Shown here: piece by piece, positions 47,198 through 56,500 of the stretch
Position numbering within the stretch: position 1 is the stretch's first letter
How the letters are laid out: every line of letters starts with the position of its first letter
Assembly: GCA_963715675.1 (NCBI GenBank)
Contig: OY970265.1
Coordinates: forward strand, 4,216,001-4,280,000
Source: DASVWZ01 sp963715675
GTDB lineage: Bacteria > Acidobacteriota > Terriglobia > Terriglobales > Acidobacteriaceae
Reading direction: 5' to 3'
Length of the DNA stretch: 64,000 nt
Program-made: the position numbers and the translations under genes
Notes under the pieces: generated by a model
What the model saw: only the letters and a program-made list of their open reading frames with translations
Databases searched by the model: none
Told to the model about the DNA's origin: nothing

Positions 47198-48507
47198 AGA
47201 CGGGCAGCCTCCTCTCCTCGTACTTCGAGCGTCTCACCGCGTGTTCCACGTTACGCTGGCAAGGGCGGGTCACGCAGGTGATTGGACAACTGGTGGAATC
47301 GGAAGGGCCTTTCTGCTCGGTGGGCGAACAGTGTGAAATTGTGACTGCCGATGACCGCATGTTTCCCGGGGAGGTGGTGGGATTTCGCGGCACCACGGTG
47401 CTGTCGATGCCGCTGGAGCAGCCACGGGGAATCCGCTACGGCGACTCGGTCGTAACCTGGGGAGCGCGGCCGGCATTGGCAGTGGGAGATGATTTGCTGG
47501 GACGGGTCATCGACGGGATCGGCCAACCGCTGGATTCGCTGGGCGCCTACAGCCCGCGGGCTCACCGGTTGCTGGATGGGCCCGCACCACTTCCGCTGGA
47601 GCGCGGCCTCATTCATGAAGCCATTGGTTGCGGCATTCGGGCAGTGGATGGTTTTCTGACCTGTGGCCGGGGCCAGCGGGTGGGAATTTTCGGGGGCAGC
47701 GGAGTCGGCAAGAGCACGCTGATTGGCATGATGGCCCGCAATACGGGCGCCGATCTCACGGTGCTGGCATTGATTGGAGAGCGCGGCCGTGAAGTGCGTC
47801 ACTTTCTTGAGGAAACCCTGGGCGACGAAGGCAGAAAACGCGCGGTGATGGTGGTTTCTACTTCGGACCAATCTCCGCTGCTGCGCATCCGCGCGGCGCT
47901 GGCGGCCACCACGATTGCGGAATATTTTTGCCTCCAGGGAAAGAACGTGCTGCTGGTGGTGGATTCGCTTACCCGCCTTGCCATGGCGCAGCGGGAAATC
48001 GGTTTGGCCGCCGGAGAGCCGCCGACGGCCAAAGGATACACGCCATCGGTGTTCACCCTGTTGGCACGCCTGATCGAACGCGCCGGAAAATTTGCCAACG
48101 GCAGCATCACCGCCTTCTACACCGTACTGATGGAAGGCGACGACCAGCAGGATCCCCTGGTCGATGGCGCCCGCTCGCTGCTCGACGGCCACATCGTGTT
48201 GGACCGCAAGCTGGCCGCGCAGAATCACTATCCACCCATTGGGATTCTGGACAGCATCAGCCGGCTCATGCCCGCGGTTTGTGCGCCGCCCCATATGGGG
48301 AAGGCCCAATCGTTACGCCGCCTGCTCGCTGCCTACGCGGCGTCAGAGGACCTGGTCCGCATCGGCGCTTACCAGAAAGGCACCGACCCGGTGCTCGACC
48401 AGGCTCTGGCAATCCTGCCCGAGTTGAAGCGTTTTCTGGAACAAGGGCCCACCGAATCCGTGTCTCTGGACGACAACGTTGCCCGGCTGCTGTCCATCGC
48501 GACTTAA
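47194..48507 (+). CDS. fliI: Flagellum-specific ATPase FliI
   Basis: 437 residues. Walker A GGSGVGKS is at residues 167-174; the Walker B region is NVLLVVDSLTRLAMAQREI, and GERGREVRHFLEE and the ADHYPPI-like NHYPPIGILDSISRLMP are family signatures. This F1-beta-like hexamer energises flagellar type III export. The start overlaps fliH by ATGA; fliJ follows after six nt. Confidence 0.95.
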   Translation: MKTGSLLSSYFERLTACSTLRWQGRVTQVIGQLVESEGPFCSVGEQCEIVTADDRMFPGEVVGFRGTTVLSMPLEQPRGIRYGDSVVTWGARPALAVGDDLLGRVIDGIGQPLDSLGAYSPRAHRLLDGPAPLPLERGLIHEAIGCGIRAVDGFLTCGRGQRVGIFGGSGVGKSTLIGMMARNTGADLTVLALIGERGREVRHFLEETLGDEGRKRAVMVVSTSDQSPLLRIRAALAATTIAEYFCLQGKNVLLVVDSLTRLAMAQREIGLAAGEPPTAKGYTPSVFTLLARLIERAGKFANGSITAFYTVLMEGDDQQDPLVDGARSLLDGHIVLDRKLAAQNHYPPIGILDSISRLMPAVCAPPHMGKAQSLRRLLAAYAASEDLVRIGAYQKGTDPVLDQALAILPELKRFLEQGPTESVSLDDNVARLLSIAT

Positions 48508-48513
48508 CCCACA

Positions 48514-48975
48514 ATGGCGTTCCGATTTCCTCTCGAAGCGCTTCGCAAACTTCGCCAGAGCGAAGAGCGCCAGCAAGAGCTTCTGCTGCAAGACGCCAAT
48601 CAGCGCGTCACTGTGCTGGAGTTGCAGATTGCGGAAGTGGAAGCCCAAATCCGCCGGGCGGAAGACGTGCAACTGCGGAAGCTGGAGAATCGGGTGGCCG
48701 CTTCCGAACTGCAATTCGACTTGCTCTGCCGCCGCGCCGCCAGGGAGCGCCAATTCGCGCTGGTGAAAGACCTGCTAGCGGCGAGCGCTTGGCGCGACAC
48801 CCGTCGGGAGAGCTTCCGGCAGGCCCGTCACCGTCGCGAGGTTCTGGACAGTCTCCGGAATTACCAGCTGCAGGCCTACCGCCGGGAAGAACTCCGGCAA
48901 GAACAACGGCGCGCAGATGAAACATTCCTGTTACGCGGCTATCGCTTGCGCGAGGCGGCTAAGAAACTCAGGTAG
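48514..48975 (+). CDS. fliJ: Flagellar export protein FliJ
   Basis: 153 residues, almost entirely helical and highly charged (FPLEALRKLRQSEERQQELL, then ELQIAEVEAQIRRAEDVQL). FliJ is a two-helix coiled coil that sits in the FliI hexamer, like the gamma subunit of F1. Sequence conservation is low in this family; the call rests on structure type, length and position directly after fliI. It is the last flagellar gene in the window. Confidence 0.85.
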   Translation: MAFRFPLEALRKLRQSEERQQELLLQDANQRVTVLELQIAEVEAQIRRAEDVQLRKLENRVAASELQFDLLCRRAARERQFALVKDLLAASAWRDTRRESFRQARHRREVLDSLRNYQLQAYRREELRQEQRRADETFLLRGYRLREAAKKLR

Positions 48976-49162
48976 AGTGAACCCCAGCGATCCGCAAAGC
49001 TCAGGTGCGGTTCTTGACCTTCCTGAGGCGGCACGATTCTCGGCGGTTGGTGTAATGATTCCATAATAATGTCGGCGATCTTTCGCCAACAACCGCACAG
49101 TTTCCGATTCGCCGACCACCCGGGGAGAATCGCTTGCGGGCAAACCGAACTCGAACAGATAG

Positions 49163-51028
49163 TCAGGGTGCCAATCCGACACGACGCAACAGATCCTGGA
49201 AACGCGAGTCGTTGCGCAGAGAATCCCAATCCCAAGCTACCCCCAGATGACTCAAGGGAGTTTCCTTCTCATCGTAGGCCTTGTACAGCCATCGTAGGAC
49301 TTCATCCTTGTCTCCGGCGTGAGCATACAACCGTGCAATGCGCACGGCAGGAACGTGGGTCCGCCTGGAACGTTCCGCCAGTACTTCCGCCCCTCGGTGC
49401 ATTGCCTGGGCGTAGCCACCCTCCTTGTAGCCTCGCGTCAGTGCGTCCACCACCTCGCGATCGTGCAGAACTGCAAAGAACCTGCTGGCTTCCGCCAAGG
49501 CTTCTTCATTCATCCCCTTCTTGTAGAAAGCACCCCAAAGGCCCATGTGAGCTGACGAGAAGTCCGGTACGGTGGCGAGAACCTTCCGGAACTGCGCGAT
49601 GGCTTCGTCATACTTTTGCAGGTACACAAGATGCCAGCCATAGAAACACTGGAAAAATGGGTTGAAGGGGTCCAGTTCCAGGGTTTTACGAATCTCCGTG
49701 TTCCATTCGTCCGTGCGTTTCATCGAGATCAGAAAGTCGGCGTACATGAAATGGCCATCGGCGCGGTTCGGATTGAGTTCGATGCCACGCCGAAACTCGC
49801 GCTCGGCCGCGGACCAGTCGTGGTCATAGGGTCCCACAATGTTGGCGAGTGCGATGTGCGCCTCGGAAAGCGTGTCGTCGAGCGCCAGGGCTTTGGCGAT
49901 GGCTGCCTTCGCCTTGGGAATTGCTTCGCCAGGCGCCATGGATCCGTTATCGCTCCGTACCATCCAGACATTGCCGACGCCAACGTAGGCCAAGGCGCAA
50001 GCGGGGTCCTTCTGCAGGGCAAGCTCAAAGTACTCAAGGGCGATGTCCAGATGCTCGCGAGAAAGCCAATACCAATGCGACTGGCCTTTAAGGTAGGCCT
50101 CGTAAGCCTCAGGATTGACTGGACGTGCGCGGGCCAGGTGAGTGGATTCCTCCGGTGTTAATGCGACGTTGATTGCCCGCGCAACCGCCTGCGCCACTTC
50201 GGCCTGCAAGGTCAGCACATCGCGGGTATCGCGTTCATAACTTTCCGCCCAGAGGTGAGTGTCGGTTGCCGCGCGGATAAGCTGCGCCGTGATTCGCACT
50301 CGGTCGCCCGAGCGCTGCACGGAGCCCTCCAGGATGCCGTCCACTCCTAACGCTTGCGCAATCTCAGGGAGCGGCTTCTTGACGTCTTTGAACTGCATGA
50401 TCGAGGTGCGCGAGATCACCTTCACGGCCTGGATCTTCGCCAGGTCGGTAATCAAGGCATCGGTCATTCCGTCAACGAAGTAATCCTGCTGCGGGTCGCC
50501 GGTGAGATTCGACAAAGGAAGGACGGCAAGCGACCGAATCGCCGGGTCAGCTGTGTGACCCATGAGCCGCCGCAAGCCGCCCGCATTGTAAGCCAGCAGC
50601 AACGCTATGAGCGCCAACAACGCAAGCGCGGAAACGAGCAGACGGGCTCGGAACCGGCGCTGCGGCTTCGGGACAGCCTCGGGAATGCTGCCGCCATCCG
50701 TGGAGGCGATAAATCGGTATCCGTGACGCGGCAGAGTTTCAATGAACCGAGGGGCCTCGGCTGAGTCTCCCAACGCCTGACGGAGTTTCTTAACCGCATG
50801 GTTCAGGCTGTCGTCGAACTCGACGAAGGTATCCGCCGCCCACAAGCGGGTTCGCAGGTCCTCGCGGGTCACCACTTTTCCGGGTCGCTCAACCAAGGAG
50901 CGCAGCACTTCGAAGGCTTTGGGCGGGAGAGGGACTTTCTGACCGTTTTTGTGGAGTTCGCCCGAAGTTAGGTTCAATTCGAAGTCGCGAAAACGAATTC
51001 GCTGCGGCGATTGGACTGGGACAGGCAT
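49163..51028 (-). CDS. Winged-helix (OmpR-type) regulator with TolB-like and TPR regions
   Basis: 621 residues from ATG 51028, with AAGGA seven nt upstream; the frame continues to 51061. The N-terminal Trans_reg_C domain (RFRDFELNLTSGELHKNGQK, then LPRHGYRFIAS) is followed by one membrane helix (LLVSALALLALIALLLAY). The periplasmic part holds a TolB-like segment (LAVLPLSNLTGDPQQDYFVD, GVDGILEGSVQRSGDRVRI), then TPR repeats (YEAYLKGQSHWYWLSREH, EAIPKAKAAIAKALALDD). The CadC-like arrangement allows signalling from outside the membrane to DNA. Such genes are abundant in Acidobacteria; the target is unknown. Confidence 0.88.
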   Translation of the reverse strand: MPVPVQSPQRIRFRDFELNLTSGELHKNGQKVPLPPKAFEVLRSLVERPGKVVTREDLRTRLWAADTFVEFDDSLNHAVKKLRQALGDSAEAPRFIETLPRHGYRFIASTDGGSIPEAVPKPQRRFRARLLVSALALLALIALLLAYNAGGLRRLMGHTADPAIRSLAVLPLSNLTGDPQQDYFVDGMTDALITDLAKIQAVKVISRTSIMQFKDVKKPLPEIAQALGVDGILEGSVQRSGDRVRITAQLIRAATDTHLWAESYERDTRDVLTLQAEVAQAVARAINVALTPEESTHLARARPVNPEAYEAYLKGQSHWYWLSREHLDIALEYFELALQKDPACALAYVGVGNVWMVRSDNGSMAPGEAIPKAKAAIAKALALDDTLSEAHIALANIVGPYDHDWSAAEREFRRGIELNPNRADGHFMYADFLISMKRTDEWNTEIRKTLELDPFNPFFQCFYGWHLVYLQKYDEAIAQFRKVLATVPDFSSAHMGLWGAFYKKGMNEEALAEASRFFAVLHDREVVDALTRGYKEGGYAQAMHRGAEVLAERSRRTHVPAVRIARLYAHAGDKDEVLRWLYKAYDEKETPLSHLGVAWDWDSLRNDSRFQDLLRRVGLAP

Positions 51029-51268
51029 GGTGCCGTCCTTCTTGGACACAAAGTCTAGCACAAACCTATTGAAAAGACTGTGATTGCGCGGCGTTAGCGG
51101 AATTGTTGCGTTTTTCCGCTGGTGGAGAATTCAGGGAGATTCCATGCAATGGTCAGACGCTGTCCATTGTAAGAACGCTTGGCACGTGCAAAGGTCGCGC
51201 AAGAAAGAAGAAAGGTCAGTATGCAGGATCAAAGAAATCGACGAAATCTGACCTGAGGAGTTTTGACC

Positions 51269-51838
51269 ATGAAACGGAAAAGCGTTGTTACATTGACATT
51301 CTTGTTCACCTTAGCATTCGCACTTGTCCTTCTCATTGTGCCCGGTTCACAGGCAAAGGTACGGGACTGCAAGGCATTTCACGCGTTCGTGCAAGGCAGC
51401 CTGCCCAGTTCAAATCAGTTCGCTCCTACCGACACATGGGGCGGCCCGATCTTTGTCAATCTTGACGGCGAGTTCCTCCAGGGCGGCATGTCGGGCAACG
51501 ACGGGACTGAGTACCCCCACGGCTGGTATTCGATCTTTAAAGACGGGCAGTATAAGGTCTGCTTGACCTCTGCGGCTTCGTGGGGCGGACCCAAAGACTG
51601 TTCGGACAGTTTTACCTATAAAGTCCCCGAGGCCTTCGTGATCTGGCCCGCTGGGAAGTCCTTGGGCAGCTACAAGGCCACTGGGAACATTGTGAACGGA
51701 ACCAACAGATTCGCGTCTGCTACGGGACAGCTGGAGATCGCAGGCCCATTCATTCTTTGGACCGATCCCAACAGTCCGTTTGGGGTGAGCGGACGATGGA
51801 ATAGTGATTTCAGCGGCAAAGTTTGCGGCGTCCAGTAA
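51269..51838 (+). CDS. Secreted protein of unknown function
   Basis: 189 residues from ATG 51269, with GAGGAG nine nt upstream. A clear signal peptide (LTFLFTLAFALVLLIVPGSQA) precedes a mature beta-rich domain with four cysteines (VRDCKAF, YKVCLTS, PKDCSDS, GKVCGVQ), probably two disulfides. The text GTNRFASATGQLEIAGPFIL resembles the end of small beta-barrel proteins (allene-oxide-cyclase-like or dirigent-like pattern), a comparison offered with low certainty. It is followed by two further secreted-protein genes on the same strand. Confidence 0.7.
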   Translation: MKRKSVVTLTFLFTLAFALVLLIVPGSQAKVRDCKAFHAFVQGSLPSSNQFAPTDTWGGPIFVNLDGEFLQGGMSGNDGTEYPHGWYSIFKDGQYKVCLTSAASWGGPKDCSDSFTYKVPEAFVIWPAGKSLGSYKATGNIVNGTNRFASATGQLEIAGPFILWTDPNSPFGVSGRWNSDFSGKVCGVQ

Positions 51839-52070
51839 TCACGCTCCATCCGCATTCTTGGCCTCAGAACCGGCTCCGGACCTCGCGATCGATGCCGACA
51901 GACTGGTTTGGCAGCCGATCCTGGACTGGATGGTTGCTCACCAGTGAGGAGGACGACTGCATTGTTGCGCGCACAGTGCAACACAACTTGAAAACGGGGC
52001 GGATGGTCAACCGGCTGGTTCTGGATTCTCCTCCGCTCCAATTCGCAAGATATTTCCTTGGAGGGAAATT

Positions 52071-53357
52071 ATGAAACGCATCGTTATTCTCGCTTTGATT
52101 CTATGTTCGTGTCTTGTATCGGTTGCCTGGGCACGGCAGCAAGCGGTCGGGCCGTGCTTGGGTAAACACGCAATTCATCATCAAGCATTCAACTCGCTCC
52201 CGAAGGCTGACGGCGCACCAAGTAACCCGATGGTCGCTGCTCAGGCGGTTGCGCGCCAGGGCAAGGTCTGGGAACTCGGGACTTTCCCGGGCGGAACCTG
52301 GGCTTCCATGGGAGACGTTAACGATTTTGGAGTTGCGGTGGCCCAGGGCGATTTGCCCGACGGCTCCACCCACAACCTGGCCGTTCCCCTGGTTGGCAGG
52401 CATGCGGGAGAGTGGATTGATCTCGGCACGCTGGGGGGGACGGAGACCGGTTGGGAGGAGGGCCTCATTACGATCTCGGACACGGGCATGATCGTCGGAC
52501 ATTCCGCCAGTACCGACCAAGACCGTCCGCACGCGATCGCGTGGACAGAGAAGTCCGGCATGGTTGACTTGGGGACTCTCGCCGATATCGGCTATCCGAC
52601 GTACAACTCCAGTTATGCGGAGGGAGTGAACAAGATGGGAACCCTGATCGTCGGCTGGAGTGGAGTTGAGCAAAGCTGCCTGGACTGTGCTCCGACGCTT
52701 CCCGTGGTCTGGACTCCGACCGTCGTGTGGAAGAACCGGCAACTGGTCACAAAATGGAAAATACACAAACTCGACACGGCCGGGTTTGGTGTGATCACGA
52801 AGTGGTATCCGTGGGCGGTGAATGACTTTGGGCAGATTGTTGGAGAGGGCAGCGGCGACAACGGTGAATTTGTCGGCGTCCTGTGGACCCCTCTCCAGAA
52901 CGGGAAATGGAAGCTCATGCAGCTTCCTGCTCTCTCGGACTACCCGGAACCGGAACCCTTCAACATTAATGACCGTGGGGAAATCTCGGGCGATATCGAA
53001 CCGGCGGATGGTAGCGTTTGGCTTCCCGCCTTCTGGAAACCGCTCGGATCTTCCAGGAAGACCTACAGCAATCCGATTGTGCTGCCCATTCCCGAGGGTG
53101 GGTTCGCTAAGTGCTACACCGACGGCATCAACGAACTAGGCGACCTGACAGGCGAATGTTGGGGTGAAGATGTGGACCAGGCGGTGCGCTGGACCACAAA
53201 GGACACAACTTTCTCGCAAGTCCTCGGCTTCCCAGGAGATTGGAGTTGGTCGTTCCGGGTAAACAACAACAGAATTGCAGTTGTCACATACAGTGGCGGC
53301 AATAAATGCTCAGCGGATGACTACATCTCATGCGGAGGCGCAATACAGATTCACTAA
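52071..53357 (+). CDS. Secreted HAF-type repeat protein
   Basis: 428 residues, GGAGGG before the ATG. Signal peptide IVILALILCSCLVSVAWA. Repeats contain the LGTLGG signature (WIDLGTLGGTETGWEEG), SDTGMIVGHSAS and VNDFGQIVGEGSGDNGEFVG, with MGDVNDFG and INDRGEISG variants, each about 40-60 residues. It is related in style to the gene at 6429 but closer to the classical HAF motif. An extracellular beta-propeller is likely; the function is unknown. Confidence 0.8.
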   Translation: MKRIVILALILCSCLVSVAWARQQAVGPCLGKHAIHHQAFNSLPKADGAPSNPMVAAQAVARQGKVWELGTFPGGTWASMGDVNDFGVAVAQGDLPDGSTHNLAVPLVGRHAGEWIDLGTLGGTETGWEEGLITISDTGMIVGHSASTDQDRPHAIAWTEKSGMVDLGTLADIGYPTYNSSYAEGVNKMGTLIVGWSGVEQSCLDCAPTLPVVWTPTVVWKNRQLVTKWKIHKLDTAGFGVITKWYPWAVNDFGQIVGEGSGDNGEFVGVLWTPLQNGKWKLMQLPALSDYPEPEPFNINDRGEISGDIEPADGSVWLPAFWKPLGSSRKTYSNPIVLPIPEGGFAKCYTDGINELGDLTGECWGEDVDQAVRWTTKDTTFSQVLGFPGDWSWSFRVNNNRIAVVTYSGGNKCSADDYISCGGAIQIH

Positions 53358-53520
53358 CCTGAATGAACGGGCCCATCTGATCGGCGACAGTGGTCCGGCC
53401 CTGGAAGCGTGGGCAGCAATGCGGGGTGGTTCCTGTTACCAGAGATGAGGCCAGTCAACACGTTCCGAACCGAAAGTGCACATGGATACAGTTTGGCACG
53501 TAAAGGAGTGAGAGAATCCC

Positions 53521-56500
53521 ATGAAACCTCGTATTGGATGTCTCGCAATCGTAATAGTATCTCTGATGCTGACTGCGCTCGGTCAGCAGACCACCACAAA
53601 CTCTTCCACCACAGTGCCCCAGATGATTCCTTACTCCGGGATTGCTCGTGCCCCGGATGGCAAACCGCTCAGCGCCACGGTCGGTATGACCTTCGCCTTA
53701 TATAAGGACCAACAAGGCGGTGCGCCACTGTGGCTGGAAACCCAAAATGTGCAGCCGGACAAATCCGGGCATTACGCGGTCACGTTGGGTTCGACCAACA
53801 GCCACGGCCTGCCTGCCGAACTGTTCACTTCCGGCGAAGCCCGATGGCTGGGAGTGCAGATTTCAGGCCAGTCCGAGCAACCGCGCACGTTGCTCCTGAG
53901 CGTGCCCTACGCCATGAAGGCGGTGGACGCGGAAACGGTGGGAGGACTGCCGGCTTCGGCCTTCGTGCGGGCGGCTGTGCCTGCAACCACTAATCCGCCG
54001 GATGCAAACGGTCCGACCGCTCCCGGCAACGGAACTGGACCTGCGGTGAGCGGCAGCGGCACAACCAACTACGTTCCCCTGTGGACCAACAACAACGGCG
54101 CCTTGGGCAACTCGGTGCTATTCCAGAAAGGCACGGGCTCAACCGCCAAGATCGGCATCAACACCACCACCCCGGCATCGACGTTAGATGTGAAAGGCGC
54201 GAGCACGGTGCGCGGTTTGTTCAGTCTGCCAGCCTCGGGAACGGCAACGTCCTCGACCGGGTACAACTCGCAGGCGATGAAGCTGACGTCCTCGGTGTTC
54301 AACAGCGGGGCGGGGACGGCCGTGGCGCAGAACTTCCAGTGGCAGGCAGAGCCGGTGGGCAACAACACCAATAGCCCGGCGAGTACGCTCAACCTGCTGT
54401 TCGGCCAAGGCACAAACAACCTCACGGAGACGGGACTGAACATTGCCAGCAATGGCCAGATCACGTTTGCCAGCGGGCAGACGTTCCCAGGTACGGGAAA
54501 CGGCACGATCACAGGTGTGACCGCGGGCACCGATCTGACCGGTGGCGGCAGCAACGGCAATGTGACTCTCAACCTCGACCTCACCAAGGTACCTCAACTG
54601 GGGACGGCCAACACCTTCACCGGCAATCAGACGGTGAACGGCAATGTCAGCGCCACAGCCCAGTTGATTTCCACCGTGGCCCAGGGCACGGCACCGCTGC
54701 AAGTGACTTCGACTACCCTGGTTCCCAATCTGAACGCCAGCTATCTCGGAGGCTACTCCGCTGGCTCGTTTCAACCTGCAGGTTCGTATGCCACGCTGGG
54801 CAGCAACAGTTTCAATGGGACCCAGACCATCAATAACGGGAACCTTGTACTTCCTCAGACCACCGGACCCTCTGTAGGAGTCATCAACCTGGGCACTTCG
54901 CCTTTCCTGCACAACTTCGGCGATAGCTACGGCACCAACACATTTTTGGGAAGTATCGCCGGGGGAGGATTCCAGACAACGGGAGTACAGAATACCGGGT
55001 TGGGGCAGGCCGCCCTGTTCAGCAACACCTCCGGCTACAATGGCACGGCGACTGGGGTGGCGGCGCTTTACAGCAACACCCAGGGTGTCTTCAACACCGC
55101 GAACGGCGTTCAGGCGCTGTTCTCCAATATTACGGGGGGCTTCAACACGGCTAGCGGTGTCCAGGCGCTGTTCTCCAATACCACGGGGGGAGATAACAGT
55201 GCCGATGGCGAAGGGGCGCTCTACTCTAACACCACGGGCAGCGGAAATACGGCCAGCGGCTACGAGGCCCTGAGAGCCAACACCACGGCCTCCACCAACA
55301 CTGCCAACGGGTACGAGGCGCTCTACTCCAGCACCACAGGCAGCGGGAATACGGCCACGGGCTATGCTGCGGGATACTTTAATCAGACCGGCACGTACAA
55401 CAGCTTCCTGGGTTACCAGTCCGGTCCGGACCAGAACTCCACCAATCTCACCAACGCCACCGCAATCGGCGCCAATGCTGTGGTGAGCCAGAGCAACTCG
55501 CTGGTGTTGGGCGGCACAGGCTCGAACGCAGTCAAGGTTGGCATCGGCACTGCTACTCCTCAGTACACTCTCGACGTGCAGGGTACGGGCAACTTCGCTG
55601 GCTTGGTGAAGTTTGCTGCGAATCAGCAGTTTCCCGGCACCGGCACGATTACAGGAGTGACGGCGGGCACGGATCTTACCGGCGGCGGCAGCAGCGGCAA
55701 CGTGACTTTGAACGTGGACACCACCAAAGTGGTCACCGGGGTAACAGCCGGCACTGACCTGACCGGGGGCGGCACGGGCGGCAACGTCACGCTCAATCTC
55801 GACACCACCAAGGTGCCGCAACTGAACGTTGGCAACACCTTCACTGGCAATCAGACGGTGAATGGCAATGTGAGTGCCACGGGCTTGGTGACGGGCAGCG
55901 GCTTCAATATTGGGAGCAATCCCTTTGCCTTTGGCTCGTATTCCTACGCGAACGCGTTTCTTGGGTTTGCGGGGAACGCCACGATGACGGGGACGGGCAA
56001 TACCGCCAGCGGCGTAGGGGCACTCTACTCCAACACCACGGGTAGCCACAACACCGCCAGCGGCGACGGGGCACTCCTCTACAACACCACGGGCAGCGAA
56101 AACACTGCCGACGGCGACCGGGCGCTCGCTATTAACACCACGGGCAGCTACAACAACGCCAGCGGCTGGTTCGCGCTCTACTCCAACACCACCGGCAACT
56201 ACAACACCGCCAGTGGCGTCGAGGCGCTCTCCTACAACACCACGGGCAACTACAACACCGCCAGTGGCGCCGAGGCGCTCCTCTCCAACACCACGGGCAG
56301 CGATAACACGGCCCACGGCTACTTGGCGTTACTCTCTAACACCACGGGAAGCCTCAACACCTCCACTGGCTACGCTGCGCTCCGATTCAACACCACTGGC
56401 TACCAAAACACCGCCAGTGGCGCGCAGGCGCTCTACTCCAACACCACGGGCTTCTATAACACCGCCACCGGCTACGACGCGCTCTACTCCAACGCCACGG

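Noticed and set aside
54184..56316. 710-codon open frame on the minus strand (and another at 56329-57315)
   Set aside because: Produced by 48-bp repeats on the plus strand, which keep one antisense frame open; the translation is low-complexity and the plus-strand protein has signal peptide, domains and ribosome-binding site.
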